A stretch of DNA of 64,000 nucleotides. It comes from Streptomyces flavidovirens DSM 40150 (GTDB lineage Bacteria > Actinomycetota > Actinomycetes > Streptomycetales > Streptomycetaceae). A program made the position numbers and the translations under genes. The notes under the pieces were generated by a model, which saw only the letters and a program-made list of their open reading frames with translations, ran no database searches and was not told the DNA's origin. The stretch covers positions 62,001 to 126,000 of the forward strand of contig NZ_AUBE01000017.1 of NCBI RefSeq assembly GCF_000429085.1, read 5' to 3'. Of this stretch, positions 7,758 through 16,629 are shown one piece after another. Position 1 is the first letter of the stretch. Every line of letters starts with the position of its first letter.

Positions 7758-8975
7758 ATGACGGGCGAAATGGTCTTCGGGCAGCGGGAGTTGAAGCGGG
7801 CACGGTACGCCGTGGCCGCCGTCTTCTGTGTGCACGGGGCGGTCACCGGCAGCTTCGCCACCCGTATCCCGTGGATCGTGGACCACACGGGCGTCAGCGC
7901 CGGTCAGCTCGGGCTCGCGCTGGCCTTCCCGGCGATCGGAGCGTCGGTGGCGATGCCGCTGGCCGGTGCGATCAGCCACCGGTTCGGGGCGCGGGGCGCG
8001 CTGCGCGGGCTACTCGTGCTGTGGACGCTCGCGCTGACGCTGCCCGCGCTGGCGCCGAACCTGCTGACGCTGTGCGCCGCGCTGTTCGTGTACGGCGCCA
8101 CGGCGGGGATGTCGGACGTGGCGATGAACGCGCTCGGTGTCGAGGTCGAGAACAGGCTCGACAAGTCGATCATGTCCGGGCTGCACGGCATGTGGAGTGC
8201 GGGCGCGCTGACCGGCTCGGCTGCGGGCACGCTCGCCGCGCACCTGGGCAGCGACGCGCGGCTGCACCACGCACTGGCCGCCGTCGCGCTGACCGTGCTC
8301 GGGCTCGTCGCCTGCCAGGGGGTCATCGACCTGCGCAGCGCACCGGACGCGGAGGCTCCGCCGCGCTTCGCGCTGCCGCCGAAGTCGGCGCTGGTGATTG
8401 GCGCGATCGGGTTCTGCGCGGTCTTCGCGGAAGGCGCGAGCCTGGACTGGTCGGCGGTCTACCTGCGGGACGTGCTGGACACCTCGCCGGGCGTCGCGGC
8501 CGCGTCGACGACCGCGTTCGCGCTGACGATGGCGGTGGCGCGGCTGGCCGGGGACCGGGTGGTCGACCGGTTCGGTCCGGTGCGTACGGTCCGGGTGGGC
8601 GGCGTCGCGGCGACGGCCGGTGGCGTACTGGTCGTCGCCGCGCACCATCCGGCGCTCGCCATGGCGGGCTTCGCGCTGATCGGGCTCGGCGTCGCGGTGG
8701 TCGTGCCGCTGGCCTTCGCCGCGGCGGGACGCTCCGGACCGAACCCGAGCCAGGCGATCGCGGGCGTCGCGACGATCACGTACACCTCCGGGCTGATCGC
8801 CCCGTCGGCGATCGGCGCGGTCGCGGACGCGACGTCGCTGGTGGTGTCGTTCGGGGTGGTGACGGCGCTGGCGGCCGGGCTGGTGGCGGGCGCGGGGGTA
8901 CTGCGCGGCGCGGGCCGGGTCTCGGCGGGCGCCGGGAGCGACACCCCTGCCGCGACGGCCGCGACGAAGAGCTGA
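7758..8975 (+). CDS. MFS transporter
   Basis: 405-residue polytopic membrane protein with about 12 hydrophobic segments. It has the major facilitator signature loops HRFGARGALRG between helices 2 and 3 and DRVVDRFGPVRTVRVGG in the second half, showing the two-fold MFS repeat. Substrate cannot be told from sequence; the linked ROK regulator suggests a sugar or sugar-like compound, or efflux of one. The ATG at 7758 follows GGGAGGGCG. The longer open frame to its left overlaps the divergent ROK gene and is a shadow. It is followed by a long repeat-filled intergenic stretch. Confidence 0.9.
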   Translation: MTGEMVFGQRELKRARYAVAAVFCVHGAVTGSFATRIPWIVDHTGVSAGQLGLALAFPAIGASVAMPLAGAISHRFGARGALRGLLVLWTLALTLPALAPNLLTLCAALFVYGATAGMSDVAMNALGVEVENRLDKSIMSGLHGMWSAGALTGSAAGTLAAHLGSDARLHHALAAVALTVLGLVACQGVIDLRSAPDAEAPPRFALPPKSALVIGAIGFCAVFAEGASLDWSAVYLRDVLDTSPGVAAASTTAFALTMAVARLAGDRVVDRFGPVRTVRVGGVAATAGGVLVVAAHHPALAMAGFALIGLGVAVVVPLAFAAAGRSGPNPSQAIAGVATITYTSGLIAPSAIGAVADATSLVVSFGVVTALAAGLVAGAGVLRGAGRVSAGAGSDTPAATAATKS

Positions 8976-9044
8976 AGAGCCAGGGGGCGGTTCGCTGCGC
9001 GGGCTTCTTTCCCTGACCCGCCCCTTCCCGGCTGTGACATTTCG

Positions 9045-9355
9045 CGGCTCCGCCGCGTGGGCCCGGCTGCTCACCCACCCCGGCCACTCCAGCCCCTCCG
9101 GTCGGCTCCGCCAGGTCGGGCGCCGCCCCGACTGCTCGCCCACCCGGCCACCCCAGCCCCCCCGCTCGGCTCCGCCACGTCGGGCTCGGCCCCAGCAGCT
9201 CGCCCCCCCGGCCACTCCAGCCCCTCCGGTCGGCTCCGCCGGGTCGGGCTCCGCCCCGACTGCTCGCCCACCCGGCCACCCCAGCGCCTCCGCTCGGCTC
9301 CGCCACGTCGGGCTCCGCACCAGCAGCTCGCCCCCGGCCACTCCAGCCCCTCCGG
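9045..9355. repeat. 64-bp tandem repeat array, five units
   Basis: Five head-to-tail units start at 9045, 9103, 9167, 9231 and 9295. The middle three are exactly 64 bp and the first and last are slightly shorter. Each begins CGGCTCCGCC. Units alternate between two subtypes (GACTGCTCGCCCACC in units 2 and 4; AGCAGCTCGCC in units 3 and 5), so the real period is a 128-bp dimer. The array fills much of the gap between the MFS gene (ends 8975) and the NCS2 permease gene (starts 9571), and runs into a dispersed intergenic element. Confidence 0.9.
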
Positions 9356-9390
9356 CGTTTGAGGAGCGGGGTCCGGGGTGGAGCCCCGGT
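9339..9390 (+). repeat. Dispersed intergenic element, copy 1
   Basis: CCACTCCAGCCCCTCCGG followed by CGTTTGAGGAGCGGGG and a GTCCGGGGTGGAGCCCCGG palindrome. The same core appears near 17752 and 29229. It lies at the end of the 64-bp array, and array units share its left part. The remaining 180 bp to the next gene shows no gene that I can support. Confidence 0.8.
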
Positions 9391-9570
9391 TCGGGAAGGG
9401 GCGGGTCGGGGAAGGCCCGCGCAGCGGCCGGTTCGCACGCGACGCCGCCCCGCCTCACCTGCCCTGCCCGCGCGCCCCGCCCACGCGCCCCGCCCGGCAA
9501 GAGCGGATTCTTTTCGGCCTTAGCATGGCTTGGATCATATTTGACCGAATCTGGATGTACTGGAGCCTCA

Positions 9571-10953
9571 ATGAACCTCGGGGTGCGCTGGACCCTGCAC
9601 GGCGACGGGCGGACCCCCGCCCCCGGAGCCGTCGTACGGCCCGACGAGCGCCTCTCCTGGCCCCGTACGGCCGGGCTCGGCGCCCAGCACGTGGTGGCCA
9701 TGTTCGGGGCGTCGTTCGTCGCTCCGGTGCTCATGGGGCTCGACCCCAACCTCGCCATCATGATGTCCGGCGTCGCCACGGTCATCTTCCTGCTGGCCAC
9801 CCGCGGCCGGGTGCCGAGCTACCTCGGCTGCTCGCTCTCCTTCGTCGGCGTGGCCGCCACGATCCGCGCCTCCGGCGGTGACAGCGCCACCGTCACCGGC
9901 GCGGTCCTCGTCGTCGGCGCGACGCTCTTCCTCGCCGGTCTCGCCGTACAGAAATTCGGCGCCCGCATCATCCACGCCGCGATGCCCCCGGTCGTCACCG
10001 GTGCGGTCGTCATGCTGATCGGCTTCAACCTGGCCCCGGTCACGGCGTCGACGTACTGGCCGCAGGACCAGTGGACGGCCCTGCTGGTGATGCTCTTCAC
10101 CGGGCTCGCCGTGGTCTGCCTGCGCGGTTTCTTCTCGCGCGTCGCGATCTTCCTCGGCCTGCTCTTCGGGTACGCCGTCTCCTGGGTCTTCGACCGGATC
10201 TTCGGCAAGATCCACTCGCCCATGGGCGGCCCGGAGGCCGTCGACCACTGGCGGCTCGACCTCTCGGCGGTCGGGCAGGCCGACTGGATCGGCCTCCCCT
10301 CCTTCCACGCGCCGAGCTTCGAGTGGTCGGCGATCCTCGTCGCGCTGCCCGTCGTCATCGCTCTGATCGCGGAGAACGCCGGGCACGTCAAGGCCGTCGG
10401 CGAGATGACCGGCGACTCCCTCGACGACAAGCTCGGCACCGCCATCGCCGCCGACGGCGCCGCGTCCATGCTGTCCACCGCCGTCGGAGGCCCCCCCAAC
10501 ACGACGTACTCCGAGAACATCGGCGTCATGGCGGCCACCCGTGTCTACTCCACCGCCGCCTACTGGGCCGCCGCCGGTTTCGCGCTGCTCTTCGGCCTCT
10601 GCCCGAAGTTCGGCGCGGTGGTGGCCGCCATTCCCGGCGGCGTACTCGGCGGGATCACCGTCATCCTGTACGGCATGATCGGCCTGCTGGGCGCCCAGAT
10701 CTGGCTGAACGCCCGCGTGGACCTGCGCAATCCGCTGAACCTGGTGCCGGCCGCCGCGGGCATCATCATCGGCGTCGGCGGCGTCAGCCTGAAGATCACG
10801 GAGAACTTCGAGCTCAGCGGCATCGCGCTCGGCACGATCGTCGTGATCACCGGCTACCACACGCTCCGCGCCCTCGCCCCCGACCACCTCAAGGAGCAGG
10901 AGCCGCTGCTGGACGCGGGCACGTCGACGTACGACACTGTCAAGAGCCAGTAG
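9571..10953 (+). CDS. NCS2-family uracil/xanthine permease
   Basis: 460-residue membrane transporter that should import a nucleobase with protons. It has about 14 hydrophobic segments and the family signature in helix 10 region: NAGHVKAVGEMTG, then GGPPNTTYSENIG, which in UraA-type proteins lines the base-binding site. QHVVAMFGASFVAPVL near the N-terminus is also typical. The ATG at 9571 is preceded by GGAG. The nearest relatives in this family are uracil permeases, but xanthine cannot be excluded. It stands alone after a 600-bp repeat region; the pyrimidine synthesis operon is 25 kb away. Confidence 0.93.
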   Translation: MNLGVRWTLHGDGRTPAPGAVVRPDERLSWPRTAGLGAQHVVAMFGASFVAPVLMGLDPNLAIMMSGVATVIFLLATRGRVPSYLGCSLSFVGVAATIRASGGDSATVTGAVLVVGATLFLAGLAVQKFGARIIHAAMPPVVTGAVVMLIGFNLAPVTASTYWPQDQWTALLVMLFTGLAVVCLRGFFSRVAIFLGLLFGYAVSWVFDRIFGKIHSPMGGPEAVDHWRLDLSAVGQADWIGLPSFHAPSFEWSAILVALPVVIALIAENAGHVKAVGEMTGDSLDDKLGTAIAADGAASMLSTAVGGPPNTTYSENIGVMAATRVYSTAAYWAAAGFALLFGLCPKFGAVVAAIPGGVLGGITVILYGMIGLLGAQIWLNARVDLRNPLNLVPAAAGIIIGVGGVSLKITENFELSGIALGTIVVITGYHTLRALAPDHLKEQEPLLDAGTSTYDTVKSQ

Positions 10954-11020
10954 GCACTGGCCGGTTACGGCGTCGGCGCGGGCGGTCGTCAGCTCAGCGT
11001 CGCCTCCAGAGCGGCCGACT

Positions 11021-12271
11021 TCAGTCGCCCCGCGCCAGCTGATAGGCGTAGTCCGGTGTGAACGTACCCGCCGCTCCCTTGCAGCCGTCGGACTCCCCCG
11101 GCAGCTTGATCCAGAGGTAGGCGTCGACCCGCGCCTCGCCGGTCCGAGTCGTCGGTGCCCGGCCGAGGGCCCGGCCCGCCGGGTCGCACCACTGCCCCCC
11201 GGCCGGCGGGCCGTTGCCGTTTCTGCTGGTGTCGATGACCGCGCCAAGACCCGCCGGGCCGCCGAGCGCGGCCAGCACGCGCCGGGCGTAAGCGGCCTCG
11301 TCGGCGGTGCGGTGGAAGTTGGAGACGTTGGTGAAGATGCCGTCGCTGTTCGACCTGGCGCCCGCCGCGCGCAGGGCGGCGGCCTGTTTGCCGGCCGGGT
11401 GCCAGCCGGAGTGGCCGGCGTCGAAGTAGACCTTCGCCCGCGGATTCGCGGCGTGCAGGGTGCGGCCCGCGCGTGCCAGCGAGGCGAAACGCGCCTGCCG
11501 TTCACCCGCGGAGAGGCAGTCGGAGAGGGCGATCGAGTCGGGCTCCAGAATGACGATGACCTCGCCACCACCGAGCCCCGCCGCGAAGTCCCCGATCCAG
11601 TCGTCGTACGCCGCCAGGTCCGGCGCACCGCCCTGCGACGCACCCCCGCAGTCCCGGTCAGGGATCGCGTACGGCACGAGGACCGGGATCCGCCCCGCCG
11701 TCGCCGCGGCCGAAGTCACGGACCTCACCTGTGCGGTGACGGCGCCCGGGTTGTACGCCGCGAACCAGACGGCGGCGGGCCGGTCGGCTATCCGGTTCTT
11801 GATGAGCGGGTGTCTGGGGTCGTCGCGGTTCGCCCTGACCCAGTCGAGCACCTGGGACTCCGGGTGCCGGTAGAGGGCGGCGGAGCCCGGCGGGGAGGAC
11901 GGCGGCCGCGCCGGAGGCTCCGGCGTGGGCTGGCCCGGCGACGGCTCGGCGCGCGTCGGCGCCGGACGCGAGGGCGACGGACGCGAGGACGAGCGCGAGG
12001 GCGAGGCCGTGCGCGACGCCGGCACCGGGGCCTGCGTGGAAGGCGTCGCCGAAGGGCTCGGCCGCGCGGGCAGCGGCCCCGGAACCGGCGTTCTGCTCGT
12101 CTGGGGCCTTGCGCTGTTCCTGTGGTCCGCCTCGCCCGTCACCGCGGACAGCACGCCCGTCACCGCACCGACGGCTACGACCGCCGAAGCCGCGAAAGCC
12201 ATCGCGTTGCGGCGTTTGGCGCGTCGCCGCTCGGCGCGCTCGATCCTGCGCCGCGCACGTAAACCTGGCAC
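11021..12271 (-). CDS. Membrane-anchored or secreted GH6 beta-1,4-glucanase with TTA codon
   Basis: 416-residue glycoside hydrolase family 6 protein, a cellulase or cellobiohydrolase type acting outside the cell. A basic N-terminus and hydrophobic segment (about 20-45) form a signal or anchor. A long Pro/Ser/Thr/Arg linker follows (about 50-125), then the GH6 domain. Catalytic-site motifs are YAIPDRDCGG and VILEPDSIALS, each carrying a conserved active-site Asp. The GTG at 12271 follows GGGGGGAG and is preferred over upstream in-frame starts that overlap the divergent gene. Codon 4 is TTA, the rare leucine codon read by the bldA tRNA, so translation may depend on development. Substrate is inferred from family only. 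Confidence 0.92.
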   Translation of the reverse strand: MPGLRARRRIERAERRRAKRRNAMAFAASAVVAVGAVTGVLSAVTGEADHRNSARPQTSRTPVPGPLPARPSPSATPSTQAPVPASRTASPSRSSSRPSPSRPAPTRAEPSPGQPTPEPPARPPSSPPGSAALYRHPESQVLDWVRANRDDPRHPLIKNRIADRPAAVWFAAYNPGAVTAQVRSVTSAAATAGRIPVLVPYAIPDRDCGGASQGGAPDLAAYDDWIGDFAAGLGGGEVIVILEPDSIALSDCLSAGERQARFASLARAGRTLHAANPRAKVYFDAGHSGWHPAGKQAAALRAAGARSNSDGIFTNVSNFHRTADEAAYARRVLAALGGPAGLGAVIDTSRNGNGPPAGGQWCDPAGRALGRAPTTRTGEARVDAYLWIKLPGESDGCKGAAGTFTPDYAYQLARGD

Positions 12272-12391
12272 CCTGGTTCTCCCCCCGGATGGCCGATCCC
12301 CCGGCGCCCGCGACGCGGTTCGTTCCCCCGTATTGGGGAAGCCCGCACCTACGGCGCCCGGTGAAAAGCCTAGGGCTGCGACGCTGCCCGT

Positions 12392-13105
12392 ATGGCGCAG
12401 ATCGAGCACTTCCCAGCTCAGACGGACCGCTCCCGGACCTCGGTCGACACTGTTGTGGCGCGGATTCGTTCCTTCCACTGCGACTGGCCGCCGTCGGACG
12501 GTCTCGCGGTCTTCAACCGCGTCTATCTCGCGGTCACCGAGGAGATCGACCGGCGTATCGACGGCGGCCTGTTCCCTGACGCCCGCACCGCCGCCACCCT
12601 CGATGTGCTCTTCGCCGAGCGCTACCTGACCGCCGTCGACGCCTCGTCGGCGGGCCGGCGGGGGCCCGCCTGCTGGCGACCGCTGCTGCAGTACCGGCGC
12701 CATCCGGGCGTACGGCCGCTGCAGTTCGCCCTCGCCGGGATCAACGCGCACATCGGGCACGATCTCGCGCTCGCCGTGGTCGACGCCTGCCATGCGCTCG
12801 ATTGCCGGCCGGCCGATCTGGAGGGGGACTTCGACCGGGTGGGCGACACACTCGTGGCGCTGGAGGAGCGCATCCGCGAGGAGCTGATGCCGGGACCCGA
12901 TCTGCTGGAGATCGCCGATCCGCTGACGCATCTGCTCGGCTCGTGGAGCCTGGAACGGGCCCGCGACGCCGCCTGGTCCGCCGCCCGGCTCCTGTGGGGA
13001 CTGCGTGAACTGCCGGAGCTGGCCGAGGACTTCACGCAGCGACTGGACGCGGGGGTGGGACTGGTCGGCCGGATGCTGCTGACCCCGCTGCCCTGCGGCG
13101 ACTGA
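12392..13105 (+). CDS. DUF5995-type conserved protein
   Basis: 237-residue soluble protein without signal peptide. It is rich in helix and contains FNRVYLAVTEEIDRRI, RPLLQYRRHPGVRPLQFALAG and the motif INAHIGHDLALAV, whose His residues could be functional. I place it in the DUF5995 group from memory of that INAHI-rich pattern; no function is known to me. It is transcribed divergently from the GH6 glucanase with 120 bp between the starts. The C-terminal helix ends in GRMLLTPLPCGD. Confidence 0.7.
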   Translation: MAQIEHFPAQTDRSRTSVDTVVARIRSFHCDWPPSDGLAVFNRVYLAVTEEIDRRIDGGLFPDARTAATLDVLFAERYLTAVDASSAGRRGPACWRPLLQYRRHPGVRPLQFALAGINAHIGHDLALAVVDACHALDCRPADLEGDFDRVGDTLVALEERIREELMPGPDLLEIADPLTHLLGSWSLERARDAAWSAARLLWGLRELPELAEDFTQRLDAGVGLVGRMLLTPLPCGD

Positions 13106-13256
13106 TCCCCGGCCCGCGCCGCGGCCCCCGGTGAAGCCGCGGTGAACAGCGTCTGTCGGACAGCCCGAGCCCGCGTTCCCGCCCCGCGCCTCGCCCTACC
13201 GTGACCCGCACAAGCGCGCGAACAGGCGTGCGCCGGCCGGCTGGGCGAGGACACAG

Positions 13257-14795
13257 GTGGAGTGGTTGAACCCCGAGAACGTCGTAGCGCTGATCACCGC
13301 CGTGGTGGGCGTGGCGGCCGCTGTCGGCCCCTTCTGGTACGAGCGCCGGGTCCCCCGCCGCAAACGCATCGGCTACCGCGTGCAGATGGACACCCCCATT
13401 GGCGGCGACGCGCGCAACGGTCACGACACCGTGCGGCTCGGCCTGTTCGACGACTCCCCCGACATGTCCAACGCCACCCTCGTCCTGCTCCGTATCGAGA
13501 ACGACGGCGCGCAGGGCATCTCGGCCACCGACTACACCGGACCCGACACCCACGGCCTCACCGTCCACTTCACCGACCGCACGGTCCGGGGCGTCGCGGT
13601 CACCCAGCCCAACCCCGAACACGCCCACCTGATGGCGCACTTCACCGCCGAAGCCGGGATGCGGCACCACCAGAACCGGGTCCACCTGCCGAAGGTGCCG
13701 CTGAACCGGGGCCAGCACTACAAACTTCTCGTCCTGCTCGGCGGAGGCGGCGTAGGCAGTGCGGTCCGGGTGACCGGCGGCATCCAGGACGGCGCGGTGA
13801 TGCCCAACGAGAGCACCACGCCGGACGACAAGACGCCGCTCTTCAGCAGACCGGCCCGCACCCTCATCCTCGCGCTCGCCGTGTGCGTCATCGCCCTCGC
13901 GACCCTCACCGTCGTACGCGACGACCAGGCCCCGCCGCCCATGGGCTGCGCCACCGGGGAGCTGACCGTCACCGGCTCGACGGCCTTCACGCCGGTCGCC
14001 GGGGAGCTGGCCGAGAAGTACCAGGCGGAATGCCCCGGCTCGAAGATCACCGTGGATACGCACGGCAGCACCGCCGGAATCCGCGCGCTCGACGAGGCGG
14101 GCAGCGCCGCCGAGGACGGCTCGCCACCCGTCATAGCGCTCTCCGACGGCCGCAAACCGAACGGGTATCCCCAGTTGCGCGAGAGCCGGGTGGCCGTGTC
14201 CGCCTTCGCCCTGGTGCTCAATGACCGAGTGCCGCTCAAGGGCCTGACGACCGCGCAGGTACGGAGGCTGTACGCCGGCACCGTCAGCAACTGGAAGGAG
14301 CTGGGCGGGCCCGATCTGCCGGTGCGCCTCGTCAGCCGGGACGCCAACTCCGGTACCCGGCAGGTCTTCCAGCGCCGAGTCCTGGGCACGGGCGAGCCCG
14401 CCAACTCCTCCCAGGACTGCGTCGGCAGGGACGACGGGCGGGCCGGTGTCATCCGCTGCGAGCTCGACTCGACCGAGCAGGTGCTGGCCAAGGTGGCCTC
14501 GGTCCCCGGCGCACTCGGCTACAGCGAACTGCGCTCGGGGTCCGGCGCCGGACCCAAGGGCCTGCACCGCCTGCGCCTTGACGGCCGCGAGCCGAGCATC
14601 GAGAACATCGGGACCAGCGGATACCCGTACCACGAGATCGAGTACGCCTACACGTACGGCAGCCCGCCCGCCGACTCGCTGGTCTCCAGCTTCCTCGTCT
14701 ACATGACACTCGGCAGCGGCCAGGGCATCATCCGCACGCACGGCCATCTGCCGTGCGCGGCGCCGGAGGCGGCGAAGCCCTGCGCCGGCGGGTAG
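13257..14795 (+). CDS. Membrane-anchored PstS-like substrate-binding protein
   Basis: 512-residue protein with unusual layout: a first transmembrane helix (about 7-27), a basic patch RRVPRRKR, a beta-rich soluble domain (about 38-195), a second transmembrane helix (about 200-220), then a periplasmic-binding-protein domain of the PstS type (about 232-505). The last domain shows LTVTGSTAFTPVAGELAEKY, AGTVSNWKELGG and SRDANSGTRQVFQRRVLG, the phosphate-loop region. No ABC permease or ATPase lies beside it, so it may be a sensor or an orphan binding protein. It starts with GTG at 13257. It converges on davB, with two terminator hairpins between. Confidence 0.85.
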   Translation: MEWLNPENVVALITAVVGVAAAVGPFWYERRVPRRKRIGYRVQMDTPIGGDARNGHDTVRLGLFDDSPDMSNATLVLLRIENDGAQGISATDYTGPDTHGLTVHFTDRTVRGVAVTQPNPEHAHLMAHFTAEAGMRHHQNRVHLPKVPLNRGQHYKLLVLLGGGGVGSAVRVTGGIQDGAVMPNESTTPDDKTPLFSRPARTLILALAVCVIALATLTVVRDDQAPPPMGCATGELTVTGSTAFTPVAGELAEKYQAECPGSKITVDTHGSTAGIRALDEAGSAAEDGSPPVIALSDGRKPNGYPQLRESRVAVSAFALVLNDRVPLKGLTTAQVRRLYAGTVSNWKELGGPDLPVRLVSRDANSGTRQVFQRRVLGTGEPANSSQDCVGRDDGRAGVIRCELDSTEQVLAKVASVPGALGYSELRSGSGAGPKGLHRLRLDGREPSIENIGTSGYPYHEIEYAYTYGSPPADSLVSSFLVYMTLGSGQGIIRTHGHLPCAAPEAAKPCAGG

Positions 14796-14801
14796 GCGAC
14801 A

Positions 14802-14849
14802 GGGCGGTGTGATGACCGCCCGGGGCCGGCCGGATCGCGGCCGGCCCCG
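14802..14849. terminator. Bidirectional terminator hairpins between PstS-like gene and davB
   Basis: Two GC-rich hairpins lie between convergent genes: GGGCGGT/ACCGCCC (14802-14821) and the 11-bp stem CGGGGCCGGCC/GGCCGGCCCCG (14821-14849). There is no U-tract, as is common for actinobacterial terminators. Confidence 0.65.
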
Positions 14850-14875
14850 AGCGGTACGTTCTGCGGTCCCCCTGG

Positions 14876-16567
14876 TCAGTCCTCCGGCAGCTCGACCGGG
14901 GCGATCTCGTCGTAGAGGTCGCCGGGGCCCGGGTTCGTCGGGTCGGTCGTACCGCCGAAGTGGTGCATGACGCCCCACACCGCGTTCAGCGCGGTCTGTA
15001 CGGCGCCCTCGGCCCACCCGGCCGTCCACGAGATGTCGTCGCCCGCGAGGAAGATGCCGCGCTTGTCCTCGGGGAGGCGGTCCTGCATGAAGTGGGTGAA
15101 CAGACGGCGCTGGTAGCGGTAGTGGCCGGGCAGGTTCGCCTTGAACGCGCCCATGAAGTACGGCTCGTTCTCCCACGACACCGTGACCGGGTTGCCGATG
15201 ATGTGGCGGCGGATGTCGACCTTCGGGTAGATCTCGCCGAGAGACTTCAGCATGACCTCCATCCGCTCGTTCGCGGACAGCGGCAGCCACTTGAGGCTGT
15301 CGTCGCACCAGGTGTACGAGAGGCAGATGGTGGCCGGCTTGTCGGGACCGTCGTCCAGCAGGTACGTACCGCGCGTCATCCGGTCGGTGAGCGTCATCGA
15401 CATGACGTCGCGCCCGGTCTCCTCGTCCTTGTCCAGCCAGAACGGCCGGTCGACCGGGACGAAGAGCTTGGAGCTCTCCATGTAGTGCGTACGCTCCATC
15501 GCCGTCCAGTGGTCGATGGGGAACAGCGAGTCGTCGCACGTGATCTTGGAGAGCAGCATCCAGGACTGCGCGGTGAAGATCGCCACCGGGTACGTACGGA
15601 TGTCGCCGGAGGCGTCGGTGACGGTGATCCGGTTGCCGGCCGTGCGGTGCAGCCGCGTCACGGCGGGCTTGGGCTCGCCCTCGTGGAGGGACTTCAGCGA
15701 CGTACCGAGCGGCCAGTGCACGAGCTTGGCCGGCTCGCGCTCCCAGAGCCGGACGGGGAGCTGCTGGCTGCCGCCGACGATGCCGCGGTGGTGGTCGTCC
15801 GCCTCGGTGTAGACGACGCGCAGGATCTCAAGGATCGAGTTCGGGAAGTCGGTGTCCCAGCCGCCGGTGCCGAAGCCGACCTGGCCGAAGATCTCGCGGT
15901 GCCGGAAGGACTTGAAGGCCTCGGACTCGCAGAGGAAGCCGTAGAACGTCTGGTTGTCGAGCTTCTCGACGAGCTTGGCCCAGATCTCACGGATGCGCGG
16001 TACGTCGCGCTCCCGCATGGCCTGGTTCATGTCGGAGAAGTCGGCGCCCTCTTCGAGGCAGGCGTTCCAGGCGTTCATCACGTCGCGGTAGACCTGCGGC
16101 AGGTCGTCGACGGTGACGGCGTAGTGCGACTCGCCCTTGAGGTCGACGACGGTCGACGGCGTCTCGGGGGCGAGAGGGTTCGGGAACGCCTTGGTCTCCA
16201 GCCCCACGAGGTCGATGTAGTGCTGGAGCGCCGTGGAGGACGGCGGGAAGCGCATCGCGCCCATTTCGGCGGTCAGGGCCTCGTCGCAACCCTCGAAGCC
16301 GACGGTGCGCAGCCGGCCGCCGATCTGGTCGGCCTCGTAGACGACGGGCTTGAGACCCATCTTCATCAGCTCGTACGCCGCGATGATGCCGGACAGGCCG
16401 CCGCCGATGACCGCGACCTCGGTGCCGTGCTCGGTCGCCGGTATCTGGCCGAGGCCCGCCGGGTGCGCGAGGAAGTCGTCGTACGCGTAGGGGAAGTCCG
16501 GACCGAACATGGTGATCGGCGGCTGCGCGTCGGTGTGCTGGACGGCTGTGGGCACCGTGGACGTCAT
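14876..16567 (-). CDS. davB: L-lysine 2-monooxygenase (flavin monoamine oxidase family)
   Basis: Flavoenzyme of 563 residues. In Pseudomonas DavB oxidatively decarboxylates L-lysine to 5-aminopentanamide. The FAD-binding dinucleotide fold is clear: VAVIGGGLSGIIAAYELM (52-69) and acidic E78. The N-terminal segment ITMFGPDFPYAYDDFLAHPA and the C-terminal GDDISWTAGWAEGAVQT and GGTTDPTNPGPGD match what I remember of P. putida DavB closely along its length. That is stronger than a generic amine oxidase match. The nitrilase-family gene just upstream is a DavA match, which supports lysine over tryptophan or phenylalanine. ATG at 16567; 62 bp after the davA stop, so same operon. Confidence 0.85.
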   Translation of the reverse strand: MTSTVPTAVQHTDAQPPITMFGPDFPYAYDDFLAHPAGLGQIPATEHGTEVAVIGGGLSGIIAAYELMKMGLKPVVYEADQIGGRLRTVGFEGCDEALTAEMGAMRFPPSSTALQHYIDLVGLETKAFPNPLAPETPSTVVDLKGESHYAVTVDDLPQVYRDVMNAWNACLEEGADFSDMNQAMRERDVPRIREIWAKLVEKLDNQTFYGFLCESEAFKSFRHREIFGQVGFGTGGWDTDFPNSILEILRVVYTEADDHHRGIVGGSQQLPVRLWEREPAKLVHWPLGTSLKSLHEGEPKPAVTRLHRTAGNRITVTDASGDIRTYPVAIFTAQSWMLLSKITCDDSLFPIDHWTAMERTHYMESSKLFVPVDRPFWLDKDEETGRDVMSMTLTDRMTRGTYLLDDGPDKPATICLSYTWCDDSLKWLPLSANERMEVMLKSLGEIYPKVDIRRHIIGNPVTVSWENEPYFMGAFKANLPGHYRYQRRLFTHFMQDRLPEDKRGIFLAGDDISWTAGWAEGAVQTALNAVWGVMHHFGGTTDPTNPGPGDLYDEIAPVELPED

Positions 16568-16629
16568 GGGGTACGGACTCCTTGCAAAGCGGAAAAGAAA
16601 AGGGGGCGAGGCCGGTCGGGTGTCAGGTC

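Noticed and set aside
9045..9355. Tandem array as CRISPR
   Set aside because: The repeats are contiguous 64-bp units without distinct spacers, and there are no cas genes.
11021..12931. 636-residue version of the GH6 gene
   Set aside because: The extra N-terminus overlaps the divergent DUF5995 gene on the other strand and has no conserved sequence; a strong ribosome site precedes GTG 12271.
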